Part shown: positions 26,018-34,205 of the stretch, piece after piece
Layout of the letters: every line of letters begins with the position of its first letter
How positions within the stretch are numbered: the first letter of the stretch is position 1
From: LMUY01 sp964244585
GTDB lineage: Bacteria > Pseudomonadota > Alphaproteobacteria > Acetobacterales > Acetobacteraceae
Reading direction: 5' to 3'
DNA length: 64,000 bases
NCBI GenBank assembly: GCA_964244585.1
Contig: CAXTJM010000005.1
Coordinates: 62,001-126,000 of the forward strand
Position numbers and translations under genes: made by a program
The notes under the pieces: generated by a model
Databases searched by the model: none
Told to the model about the DNA's origin: nothing
What the model saw: the letters and a program-made list of their open reading frames with translations, nothing else

Positions 26018-27256
26018 CTAGATGCGGCGGATCAGCCGCGCCCGGATCGTTCCCTCGAAGCTGCGCAGCTCCTCCAGGCAATCCTCGCAGCCGTGGTCGC
26101 TCTGCGTCTCCACCACCACGTAGCCCAGGTCGCCATCCGTCTGCAGGTACTGCCCGGCGATATTGACGCCCCGGCTGGAAAACACGCCGTTCACCCGGCC
26201 CAGCATGCCGGGCACGTTGTGGTGGATATGCACGTAGCGGGTCGCAGCGGCACGGCCCGGGAGCTGCACCTGGGGGAAATTGACCGCGCCCAGCGTCGAG
26301 CCGGCGTCGCTATAGTCGATCAGCTTGTGCGCCACCTCGGCGCCGATGCGCTCCTGCGCCTCGCCGGTGGATCCGCCGATATGCGGGGTGAGGATCACGT
26401 TGGGCAGCCCCTGCAAGGGGGATACGAAGGGCTCCGCCGCGCTGGCCGGTTCCAGCGGGAACACATCCACCGCGGCGCCGAGCAAATGCCCGCGCCGCAG
26501 CGCGTCCCGCAGGGCCTCCAGATCCACCACGGTACCGCGGCTGTTGTTGATCAGGTAGCTGCCGGGCTTCATCGCCGCGATCTCCGCCGCCCCGATCATC
26601 CCGGCGGTGGCCGGCGTTTCCGGCACGTGCAGGCTCACCACGTCGCTCATTCCCAGCAATTCGGCCAGCGAGCCCACCGGCTCCGTGTTGCCATGCCGCA
26701 GCTTGTCGATCACGTCGTAGTAGACGACCCGCATGCCCATCGCCTCCGCCATGGTGGAGAGCTGCGTGCCGATCGAGCCGTAGCCGACGATGCCCAGCGT
26801 CTTGCCGCGCACCTCGAAGCTGTCGGTGGCTGACTTGTCCCACTGGCCGTGATGCGCGGCGGCGGAACGGGGCGTGACCCGGCGCAGCAGCATGACGATC
26901 TCGCCGATCACCAGCTCGGCCACGCTGCGCGTGTTGGAGAACGGTGCGTTGAACACCGGGATGCCGCGGTTGCGGGCGGCCCCCAGCTCCACCTGGTTGG
27001 TGCCGACGCTGAAGCAGCCGACCAGCATCAGCCGGTCGGCGGCGGCGAACACCGACTCCGTCAACTGCGTGCGGGACCGGATGCCGAGGATGTGCACGCC
27101 CTCCAGGGCATCCGTCAGCGCCGCACCGTCCAGCGCCTTGGCGTGGCGGACGATCCGGGAATAGCCGGCGGCGCGCAGCAGGGCGACGGCGCTGTCGTTC
27201 ACCCCCTCCAGCAGGAGGATGCGGATCTTGTCCTTGCTCAGCGAGAAGGCGGGCAT
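26018..27256 (-). CDS. serA: D-3-phosphoglycerate dehydrogenase (SerA with ACT domain)
   Basis: This is the first step of serine synthesis, NAD-linked. The 412-residue protein matches the E. coli-type SerA: MPAFSLSKDKIRILLLEGVN start, substrate loop GCFSVGTNQVEL, NAD-binding GKTLGIVGYGSIGTQL, Arg in NNSRGTVVDLEAL, a His near LTPHIGGSTGEAQ, and a C-terminal ACT domain (IHHNVPGMLGRVNGVFSSRG) for serine feedback control. The ATG at 27256 is preferred over the open frame to 27310. With cysE in the same window it feeds cysteine formation. It lies upstream of the trp/moa operon and may be its first gene. Confidence 0.95.
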   Translation of the reverse strand: MPAFSLSKDKIRILLLEGVNDSAVALLRAAGYSRIVRHAKALDGAALTDALEGVHILGIRSRTQLTESVFAAADRLMLVGCFSVGTNQVELGAARNRGIPVFNAPFSNTRSVAELVIGEIVMLLRRVTPRSAAAHHGQWDKSATDSFEVRGKTLGIVGYGSIGTQLSTMAEAMGMRVVYYDVIDKLRHGNTEPVGSLAELLGMSDVVSLHVPETPATAGMIGAAEIAAMKPGSYLINNSRGTVVDLEALRDALRRGHLLGAAVDVFPLEPASAAEPFVSPLQGLPNVILTPHIGGSTGEAQERIGAEVAHKLIDYSDAGSTLGAVNFPQVQLPGRAAATRYVHIHHNVPGMLGRVNGVFSSRGVNIAGQYLQTDGDLGYVVVETQSDHGCEDCLEELRSFEGTIRARLIRRI

Positions 27257-27322
27257 CGGTGCGCTCGTATCGGTTGCCGTGCGGAGGTAGCCACCCGCCC
27301 GCGCCGTCACAAGGCGAGGCAG

Positions 27323-29581
27323 CTATGCGTCCGGACCGGCCTGCGCGGCCAGTTCCAGGCGCGCCTCCACGATCTCGGGATCGTCCGGCACACGGCGGAG
27401 GGTGAAACCGAGCCGGCGGATGAAGGCGAGCATCGGATGGTTTTCCGCCAGGATCTGGCCGACGATCGCGGACATGCCCTGGGCACGCCCCCAATCGATC
27501 AGGCGCTGCATCAGCTTGCGGGCGACGCCGTGGCCCTTCAGGTCGGGCTGCACGATGACGGCGAACTCGCCCTCGCCGCGGTCACGGACCAGTCGTGCGA
27601 CGCCGACGGTGTCGCCATTCGCGCGGACGGCGATGAAGGCCATTTCCCGGTCGTAATCCACCTGGGTCATGCGGGCGATCCGCTCGGGCGAGAGCTCCCG
27701 CAAGGTGGAGAAAAAGCGGTAGCGGACGTCCTCCGGTGCGATGCGGGAGAACAGTTCCGCATGGGCGGCTGCATCCTCCGGCCGGATCGGGCGGATGTGC
27801 AGGGCCTCGCCCGCGCCGTGCCACTGCTCCGCCAGTTCCGCCGGGTAGGGCGCGATGGCCAGCCGCCCCCGCTGGCCCGGCGGCCGCAGCGCCAAGGTTG
27901 CCGTCCCTGCGTCCAGGGACAGCGCTGCCAGGTCCGGCACATCCACCACGAGCTGGCTGACACGCACGACCATGTCGGCCAACGCGGCCGCCTCGCCCGG
28001 CGCCAACGCGCGGGCTGCGGGCGCGTGCGCCACCATCGCGTGGGCGAGCGACAGGTTGAGCGGCGGCAAACCGAAGCAGCGTTCGGCGATCGGGCCGGCG
28101 CCCAGGCCGATCGCGGGGCCGAACAGCGGGTCGTCCGCCACCGTCACGGCCAAGGCCGGCCGGCCGGCCGCCAACCCGTAGGCTGCGAGCACGCGGTGCG
28201 CCTGCGCCCCGGTCAGCGCCAGCCGGTCCGCGGCACGGGCGTCCGCGATCACGGTGCGGACGCCGTCCCGGTCGGGCCGCAAGGTCAGCACGTCGCTGGC
28301 CGGCAGTTCCCGCGCCGCCTCGCGGGCGCGGCGAAGTTGCAGCAGGTGCCGGAAGCCTTGCACCGCCTGCTCCGGCGAGGCGAAGGCCGGCACCCCGCCC
28401 TCGGCCAGGCGGCGGCGATGCACGGCGCCCGTCGTCTCCCCCATGGCGCATACCAGCAGCGGCACGCGGGAGCGGGGGGCGGCGACCAGTGCCGCCACGC
28501 CGGCGGCATCCGCCGGGCCGGTCGGGGCGAACACCGCCAAGATGCCGCCGACCTCGCGCGCGCCGCCCAGCAAGGCCGCCGCCTCCGCCAGCCGGGTCGG
28601 CGCCTCGACCCCGACGTAGACGATGCTGTCCGCATCGCCGCCGGGAAAGGCGAGGCGCAGCACATCGCGGGTTTCCTGCGCCAGCGTGGCAAGCGGGATG
28701 CCGCTGGCCAGCGCCGCGTCGGCCGCCATCCGGCCCGGCCCGATCGCGTTGGTGACGACCACCAGCCCATCGCTGCGCGGCGAGGGCGCGCGGGTCAACG
28801 TCTCCAACGCTGCCAGCAGGTCCTCCAGCCGCGAGACGGTGAGCACGCCGACGCGGTTCAATGCGGAGTCGAACACAGCCTCCGCCCGGCCGCTCGGGTC
28901 CAGCAGGCGGCTGCCCGCGCGCAGGGCGACCACGGGACGCAGACGGGCGGCGGCGCGCGCGGCCGACAGGAAGGCGCGCGGATCGCGGATGCCGCGGATA
29001 TCCAGCAGGATCGGGCCCGTCGCGGAATCGCGGGACAGGAAGTCCAGCACCTGGTCGAACCCCGTGCCGGCATTGCCGCCGATTCCCACGATCTGGCTGA
29101 ATCCCACGCCGTTCGGACCGGCCCAATCCAGCACCGCCCGGCACAAGGCCGCCGATTGCGACACCAGGGCCACGCGGCCTGGCTGCGGCTGCAGGTGGGA
29201 CAGGGTCGCGTCGAGCCGGATGCCCGGACAAGCGACCCCGAACGAGCCAGGCCCCAGCACGCGCACCCCGGTTTCCGCCTGCCCGGCGGCGATGTCAGGG
29301 CTGAGCCCGACCGAGACGCCCGCATAGATGCCGGCACGCACCAGGCCGGGCAGCAGGGGAACGATCGGGCCCGATTGCGCGGCGAACACCGCGAGGTCGG
29401 CAGGCGCGGGATCCTGGCCGGGCGGCACGGCCTGGACCGGGCCGGCGAAACCGCAGGCCGCGATGTTGGCCAGGAGCTGCCGCCCGATGCGGCCCTCCCC
29501 GCCGAACACCGCGAGGGAACGCGGCCGAAACATGCGTTCCGGGTCGAAGCGGGTCACGACGGAAGCGCGGTGCAGGATCAT
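27323..29581 (-). CDS. Compact Pat-like protein: CoA-binding/ADP-forming acyl-CoA synthetase domains plus GNAT
   Basis: The 752-residue protein belongs to the Pat/YfiQ group of protein lysine acetyltransferases. The N-terminal CoA-binding domain (FRPRSLAVFGGEGRIGRQLL) is followed by succinyl-CoA-ligase-like domains (VALVSQSAALCRAVLDW, ILLDIRGIRDPRAFLSAAR). The ATP-grasp region (AHRVLAAYGLAAGRPALAVT onward) is clearly shortened. A C-terminal GNAT starts at LHIRPIRPEDAAAHAELF and has acetyl-CoA loop QPDLKGHGVARKLMQRL. Family members are near 890 residues; the loss is in ATP-grasp, so it likely works only as an acetyltransferase. It follows the PNPOx-family gene by 56 bp. Which protein it acetylates is unknown. 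Confidence 0.82.
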   Translation of the reverse strand: MILHRASVVTRFDPERMFRPRSLAVFGGEGRIGRQLLANIAACGFAGPVQAVPPGQDPAPADLAVFAAQSGPIVPLLPGLVRAGIYAGVSVGLSPDIAAGQAETGVRVLGPGSFGVACPGIRLDATLSHLQPQPGRVALVSQSAALCRAVLDWAGPNGVGFSQIVGIGGNAGTGFDQVLDFLSRDSATGPILLDIRGIRDPRAFLSAARAAARLRPVVALRAGSRLLDPSGRAEAVFDSALNRVGVLTVSRLEDLLAALETLTRAPSPRSDGLVVVTNAIGPGRMAADAALASGIPLATLAQETRDVLRLAFPGGDADSIVYVGVEAPTRLAEAAALLGGAREVGGILAVFAPTGPADAAGVAALVAAPRSRVPLLVCAMGETTGAVHRRRLAEGGVPAFASPEQAVQGFRHLLQLRRAREAARELPASDVLTLRPDRDGVRTVIADARAADRLALTGAQAHRVLAAYGLAAGRPALAVTVADDPLFGPAIGLGAGPIAERCFGLPPLNLSLAHAMVAHAPAARALAPGEAAALADMVVRVSQLVVDVPDLAALSLDAGTATLALRPPGQRGRLAIAPYPAELAEQWHGAGEALHIRPIRPEDAAAHAELFSRIAPEDVRYRFFSTLRELSPERIARMTQVDYDREMAFIAVRANGDTVGVARLVRDRGEGEFAVIVQPDLKGHGVARKLMQRLIDWGRAQGMSAIVGQILAENHPMLAFIRRLGFTLRRVPDDPEIVEARLELAAQAGPDA

Positions 29582-29637
29582 GCCGGCAGCAGCTTAGCCG
29601 CTGACCGCTCGGCAAAGGAAAACGATCCGCCGCGGGC

Positions 29638-30360
29638 TCAATCGCCGTAGAGCTTGCGATAGGAGTCCAGCATGACCTGGTCCAGCGGCCGCCCGGCCTC
29701 GTAGCCGGACATGTCGTCCGGCCGTGTCACGCCGGGCATCTGGCGGGGACATTCCTCTGCGGCGCCTATGACGGTGCGGACGGGGAACAAGGCCGTCCAG
29801 GCGGGCACGGCATAGTCTTCCTCGTCGTCATGCACCGGCTCGTTGCGGATCTTGCCCGATGCCTGTTCGATCTCCATGCCGAGGAAGGTCGTCGCCTTGA
29901 TCTCCTTCTCGGTCGCCGGGCGAAGCAACTTGCTGCGGCCGGTGAAGAAGCGGTCGACGAAGCTGTCCATCGCGGCGGTCTTTTCCGCATGACCTTCGAT
30001 CACGTGGGCTGTGCCGAATGCCATGGCGGAACGATAGTTGATCGAATGGTTGAAGCCGCAGCGTGCGAGCACGATGGCGTCGGTATGCGTAACGGTCAGG
30101 CATACCGGGATCCCGGCGGCCTGGCTGCGGATCATGCGGCTGGCGGAGGATCCGTGCCAGTAGAGGTGATCCCCCTCGCGCCAGAACGAGGTGGGAGTGC
30201 AATAGGGCTGCCCGTCGATGACGTAGGCGATGTGGCAGACCAGGGCGGAATCAAGGATGTCGTAGACCGTCGCCTTGTCGTACCTGCCCCGGGCGGGACG
30301 CCGCACCACCCGGTTGCGGCGTGACAGCTCGAAGGACGATTCCGTCGCGGCCTCGGGCAT
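29638..30360 (-). CDS. Pyridoxamine 5'-phosphate oxidase-family (FMN-binding split barrel) protein
   Basis: This 240-residue protein has the split-barrel pattern of the PNPOx-related flavin or heme-binding group: DKATVYDILDSALVCHIAYV, QPYCTPTSFWREGDHLYWHG, then CGFNHSINYRSAMAFGTAHV and a C-terminal lid with PAWTALFPVRTVIG. These proteins bind FMN or F420-like cofactors; the substrate is unknown. It is not the vitamin B6 enzyme PdxH itself. The ATG at 30360 has GGAGAGG about 8 bp upstream. The spacer upstream to 30655 (about 290 bp) contains no convincing gene. Confidence 0.8.
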   Translation of the reverse strand: MPEAATESSFELSRRNRVVRRPARGRYDKATVYDILDSALVCHIAYVIDGQPYCTPTSFWREGDHLYWHGSSASRMIRSQAAGIPVCLTVTHTDAIVLARCGFNHSINYRSAMAFGTAHVIEGHAEKTAAMDSFVDRFFTGRSKLLRPATEKEIKATTFLGMEIEQASGKIRNEPVHDDEEDYAVPAWTALFPVRTVIGAAEECPRQMPGVTRPDDMSGYEAGRPLDQVMLDSYRKLYGD

Positions 30361-30654
30361 GGCTGCCTCTCCAAAGTTGAACGGAGCGGAGTGAAGCAGG
30401 CCTGATTGGTCGGGAAAAGAGCGGATTTGTCCATGCGGCAGACCGGCGGCGACGTCAGTCCACGACCTGCGGGACACGTCGCTGCCGTCGCATGGCCGGT
30501 CCACCATGCCTGTCAGCCTGTGCTGCTGCCTAAACCTCCGGATGGCCACGGCGCCGCAGCGCGTTGCAAGAATCCAGGGGCAGGCTCGGTGGGCGGAAGC
30601 AACCGCCCAAGGTCGCGAACCGGGGGCACCGGTCCGCGACCATGGGCTGACTGC

Positions 30655-30945
30655 TTACTTACCGGTGTTGGCCGGCGAACCCGGCGTCTGCGCAACCGAG
30701 TTGGACGAGGTGTTCACGGTGCCGGAAGGCAGCGGGCCGGCGTCGGCGGACTGCATCGTGGCGATGCCTGGGGTGGTGCTCGTCGTGGTGAGGTTGCCCG
30801 CTGTCGTGGCGGCGCTGGGTCCACCGGACGCGTTGCCTGGCGCGGATTCGGTGCCCTCGATGGTGGCATTGTTCTGTGCGAACACCGGCGTGGCGGCAAC
30901 GCTGGCCAGCAGGCCAATGGCGGCCAGTGCGAAACGTATATCCAT
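30655..30945 (-). CDS. Small secreted Ser/Thr/Ala-rich protein, unknown
   Basis: This 96-residue precursor starts MDIRFALAAIGLLASVAATP and is probably cut after VFAQ. The mature part of about 72 residues is low-complexity, rich in Thr, Ser, Ala, Gly, Asn and Pro, with no Cys and no recognisable domain; it is likely disordered in the periplasm. AGGA lies about 12 bp before the ATG at 30945. It is transcribed away from the molybdate/tungstate uptake genes; an inverted repeat lies in the shared spacer. No function can be given. Confidence 0.6.
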   Translation of the reverse strand: MDIRFALAAIGLLASVAATPVFAQNNATIEGTESAPGNASGGPSAATTAGNLTTTSTTPGIATMQSADAGPLPSGTVNTSSNSVAQTPGSPANTGK

Positions 30946-30962
30946 ATCAAATTCATCCTCGG

Positions 30963-31042
30963 GGCCAGATATTGGCCAATGGGGAGACGTTTGGCCCATG
31001 AAGAGGATGCATGTTTCCAGCGTATGACTGCTACACGGCAGT
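30963..31042. promoter_or_regulatory. Inverted repeats in the divergent spacer before the molybdate/tungstate uptake genes
   Basis: GGCCA (30963-30967) and TGGCC (30973-30977) flank 5 bp and overlap the palindrome ATTGGCCAAT (30971-30980). A second pair, ACTGC (31027-31031) and GCAGT (31038-31042), lies nearer the binding-protein gene. Either could be an operator for the divergent genes; neither matches a ModE box that I know. Confidence 0.3.
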
Positions 31043-31136
31043 AGCCCCTACCGCGGCACATGGCATGACAGTCATTCGTGCGCTATGCTCTGCCGAGCGC
31101 AACGCAGCCCTGTCCGGCCTGCCGCAAGGACCCGCC

Positions 31137-31982
31137 ATGCACCGATCTGCCGCCTTGTTCCTGGCCATGCTGGCCGTGCCCGCCGCGGCGTCGGCGGCGG
31201 ACGTGAACGTCCTGTACGCGGGCTCGCTGGTGAACCTGATGGAGCATGGGATCGGCCCTGCTTTCGAGAAAGGCGGCGGCGACGGCTTTCGCGGCTTCGG
31301 CGGCGGGTCCAACGGGCTGGCCAACCAGATCAAGGGCAAGCTGCGGCGCGGCGACGTCTTCATCAGCGCCACTCCCAAGGTCAACGACACGCTGATGACG
31401 GCGGCGAACGGGGACTGGGTGAGTTGGTACATCACCTTCGCGCAGTCGCCGCTGGTGTTGGGCTACAGCCCCTCCAGCCGGTTCGCGGCGGAATTGAAGA
31501 CCAGGCCATGGTACGAGATGCTGCGGGAGCCGGGGATCAGGCTCGGGCGCACGGACCCGAAGCTTGATCCGAAGGGCGCGCTGACCGTCCAACTGCTCGA
31601 CAAGGCCGAACAGGTCTATCACCAGCCCGGCCTGGCGCAGGCGGTGCTGGGCGCACCCGACAACCCGGACCAGGTGCGGCCCGAAGAGAACCTGGTGGGC
31701 CGGCTGCAATCGGGGCAGATCGACGTGGGAGTCTTCTATTCCACGGAAACCTCCGATCTGAAGATCCCGGCGATTCCCCTGCCGCCCGAGGTAGCGTTGA
31801 GCGCCGTGTACACCGTCACCATCCTGCGCGACGCCGCCGAGCCGGCCGCCGCGGCGGCATTCGTCGATTTCCTGCTGAGCCCAGCGGGCCAGGCCGTGAT
31901 GAAGGAGCATGGGCTGGATACGGTGACGCCCACCGTCACGGGCGATGCGACGAAGCTGCCGGCATCCATCCACCTGCCTTGA
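31137..31982 (+). CDS. Periplasmic molybdate/tungstate-type binding protein (WtpA/ModA-like)
   Basis: This 281-residue precursor has a signal peptide (MHRSAALFLAMLAVPAAASA, cut before ADVNV). The mature start VNVLYAGSLVNLMEHGIGP with A-G-S-L and the anion-ligand regions GGSNGLANQIKGK and SPLVLGYSP match the WtpA/TupA group more than classical ModA. Later parts are DPKGALTVQLLDKAE and DVGVFYSTETSDLKIP. The cargo is molybdate or tungstate, captured for the fused transporter 18 bp downstream. The ATG at 31137 has AAGGA 9 bp upstream. It is first of a three-gene operon ending with a ModE-like regulator. Confidence 0.85.
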   Translation: MHRSAALFLAMLAVPAAASAADVNVLYAGSLVNLMEHGIGPAFEKGGGDGFRGFGGGSNGLANQIKGKLRRGDVFISATPKVNDTLMTAANGDWVSWYITFAQSPLVLGYSPSSRFAAELKTRPWYEMLREPGIRLGRTDPKLDPKGALTVQLLDKAEQVYHQPGLAQAVLGAPDNPDQVRPEENLVGRLQSGQIDVGVFYSTETSDLKIPAIPLPPEVALSAVYTVTILRDAAEPAAAAAFVDFLLSPAGQAVMKEHGLDTVTPTVTGDATKLPASIHLP

Positions 31983-32000
31983 CCTGCTAGGCCCGCGGCC

Positions 32001-33833
32001 ATGGCGCTGAGGCGGCCCGGCATCCTGCTGCCGCTGGCCGGGCTGCTGGCCGTCTACCTGGCCGCGCCTTTTCTGGCCGGGCTGGGGCAGGTCGGGCTCG
32101 CCGACTGGTCGGGAGTCGACGTGCCGGGATTGGTGCAGGCCGGCCTGGTGTCGGTCGCCAGCGCGACGCTGGCGACCGGGCTGGTGGTGCTGTGCGGCAT
32201 TCCGCTGGGATTCCTGCTGGCCCGGGCGCCGGGCCGTTCCATGTCGCTGCTGGGCTTGGTCGTGCAGTTGCCGCTGGCGCTGCCGCCCTTGGCCAGTGGC
32301 GTGTTGCTGCTGTTCCTGCTCGGCTATGCCAGTCCGCTCGGACGCCTCACGGGCGGCGCGCTGACGGATTCCTTCGCCGGGATCGTGCTGGCGGAGGCCT
32401 TCGTGGCGGCGCCGTTCCTCGTGATCGCCGCCCGGTCCGCCTTCGCCGGCGTGGACCCGGTGCTGGAGGACGTTGCCGCCACGCTGGGCCACCGCCCCGG
32501 CGCAGTGTTCCGCCGGGTCAGCCTGGCACTGGCATCGCACGGCATCTGGGCAGGCGTGCTGCTGACCTGGTTGCGGGCGTTCGGCGAGTTCGGGGCGACG
32601 GTGATGGTCGCGTACCATCCCTACTCGCTGCCGGTTTACACCTACGTCGCGTTCGGCAGCGAGGGCTTGCCTGCCATGTTGCCCATCGTGCTGCCCACAA
32701 TGGTCATCGCAGCCTTGGTGATGGCGCTCGGCCTATGGGGCAGCCAACGGTCCGGGTTCCACCGCCCGGTCGCCCCCGTGGTCCCGCTGGGCCTTGCGGC
32801 CTTGCCAAGGCCAAGGCCGGCAGCCCGGCCATTGACGCTGGACCTGCATCGGCGCCTGGCCGGCTTCAGCCTCGACATCCAATGGCGCACGCAGGCCAGG
32901 CGCCTGTGCATCCTCGGCGCGTCGGGCTCCGGCAAGTCCGCGACCCTGCGGCTGATCGCCGGGCTGGACTCCGCGGACCGGGCGGCGGTGACGCTCGACG
33001 GCCGCGACCTGGGCGGGCTGCCGCCGCATCGGCGCGCCATCGCCTACGTACCGCAAACCTACGGATTGCTGCCCCACCTGCCGGTGCGGCGGCAGATCCG
33101 GTTCGGGACCGGCTGCGACCCGGCGCGCGCCCGGCACTGGACCGAGCGGCTCGGCCTGGCGGGACTGGACCATCGCTATCCGGCGGAGTTGTCGATCGGG
33201 CAGCAGCAGCGCGTCGCGCTCGCCCGCGCGCTCGCCCGCCCCAGCGCGTTGCTGCTGCTGGACGAGCCGTTCTCCGCGCTGGATGCGCCGCTGCGGGTGC
33301 GGCTGCGCGACGAGTTGCTGGCCTTGCAGGGAGAGATCGAGGCGACCACCATCCTGGTGACCCACGACCCGGCGGAGGCCATCCTGCTCGCTGACGAGCT
33401 ATTGCTGCTGGAGGACGGCCAGGTGCTGCAATCGGGTCCGGTGGACGCGGTGTTCCAGCGGCCTGCCACCGAGTCCGCGGCCCGCCTGCTCGGGGCGGAG
33501 AACGTCGCGGCCGGCTATGCGACCGCGCCGGATCGCATCGATCTCGGCGGCACGGCGATCCGGGTCGCGGGACCGGCTTTGCCGATCGGCCCGGTGGGCT
33601 GGGCGGTGCGGCCCGGCAGCCTGCGGCTCGGCGGCCAGGCCGGCTACCCTGGCATGCTGCTCGACGGCGGCGAGGTCCGCGCCGGGCAACGCAGGCTGGC
33701 GCTGCGGCTTGGCGACGCCGTGCTGCATGTCGCGGCAGACCCTGGTTTCGCGGGCAGCGCCGGTCCCTGCCATGTCTCGATCGATCCGGCGGCGATCCAG
33801 GCGTGGCCGATCCGGCATGCAACCGCCGTATGA
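32001..33833 (+). CDS. Fused permease-ATPase of a molybdate/tungstate ABC transporter
   Basis: The 610-residue protein combines an inner membrane permease and its ATPase, normally separate ModB and ModC. Residues 1 to about 250 hold five or six helices and the permease loop EDVAATLGHRPGAVF (EAA motif). A Pro/Arg linker (LPRPRPAARP) follows. Then comes the ATPase: Walker A GASGSGKSATLRL, Q-loop AYVPQTYG, signature LSIGQQQR, Walker B LLLLDEPFSALD, H-loop LVTHDPAEA. The signature has Ile for the usual first Gly. A C-terminal beta-rich segment of about 110 residues may be TOBE-like. The fusion must dimerise for two of each domain. It lies between the binding protein and modE-like genes. Confidence 0.88.
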   Translation: MALRRPGILLPLAGLLAVYLAAPFLAGLGQVGLADWSGVDVPGLVQAGLVSVASATLATGLVVLCGIPLGFLLARAPGRSMSLLGLVVQLPLALPPLASGVLLLFLLGYASPLGRLTGGALTDSFAGIVLAEAFVAAPFLVIAARSAFAGVDPVLEDVAATLGHRPGAVFRRVSLALASHGIWAGVLLTWLRAFGEFGATVMVAYHPYSLPVYTYVAFGSEGLPAMLPIVLPTMVIAALVMALGLWGSQRSGFHRPVAPVVPLGLAALPRPRPAARPLTLDLHRRLAGFSLDIQWRTQARRLCILGASGSGKSATLRLIAGLDSADRAAVTLDGRDLGGLPPHRRAIAYVPQTYGLLPHLPVRRQIRFGTGCDPARARHWTERLGLAGLDHRYPAELSIGQQQRVALARALARPSALLLLDEPFSALDAPLRVRLRDELLALQGEIEATTILVTHDPAEAILLADELLLLEDGQVLQSGPVDAVFQRPATESAARLLGAENVAAGYATAPDRIDLGGTAIRVAGPALPIGPVGWAVRPGSLRLGGQAGYPGMLLDGGEVRAGQRRLALRLGDAVLHVAADPGFAGSAGPCHVSIDPAAIQAWPIRHATAV

Positions 33834-34201
33834 GCGGGACGAGGCAGCCCGGGCGGCATCACCTGAGCATCCGGATCGACTTGGCGGATGGTGGCCGTAT
33901 CGGACCTGGCAAGGTGGCCCTGCTGGAAGAGATCGGCCGGTCGGGGTCCATCTCCGCCGCCGGGCGCGCGATGAAGATGTCGTATCGCCGCGCCTGGCAA
34001 TTGGTCGAAGACCTGAACCGCACGGTCGGGTGCCCGGTGGTCGAAACCTCCGCCGGCGGCGCGGGGGGCGGCGGTGCGAAGCTGACGGATGCAGGAACGA
34101 CGCTGGTGCAGGAGTACCGTGCGCTGGAGCGGGCCGCGTCGGTGACGGCGCATGCCCACCTCGCCGTGTTGGACAAGGTTGTCGCCAAGGGCCGGTCCTA
34201 G
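33830..34201 (+). CDS. ModE-type DNA-binding regulator without molybdate-binding domains
   Basis: This 123-residue protein is just the ModE N-terminal winged helix: IGPGKVALLEEIGRSGSISA, then GRAMKMSYRRAWQLVEDLN, then a glycine-rich wing. The paired Mop domains that bind molybdate in E. coli ModE are absent. The ATG at 33830 overlaps the transporter stop by 4 bp (ATGA). Such short ModE proteins occur in other bacteria; how this one would sense metal is unclear, possibly through the transporter or a separate Mop protein. It probably regulates this operon. It ends 4 bp from the convergent binding-protein gene. Confidence 0.85.
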   Translation: MSGTRQPGRHHLSIRIDLADGGRIGPGKVALLEEIGRSGSISAAGRAMKMSYRRAWQLVEDLNRTVGCPVVETSAGGAGGGGAKLTDAGTTLVQEYRALERAASVTAHAHLAVLDKVVAKGRS

Positions 34202-34205
34202 CCGA

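Noticed and set aside
26849..29650. 933-codon plus-strand frame opposite serA and the Pat-like gene
   Set aside because: Composition (Arg, Gly, His, Gln rich, no domain) is typical of an antisense frame; the opposite strand has well-supported genes.
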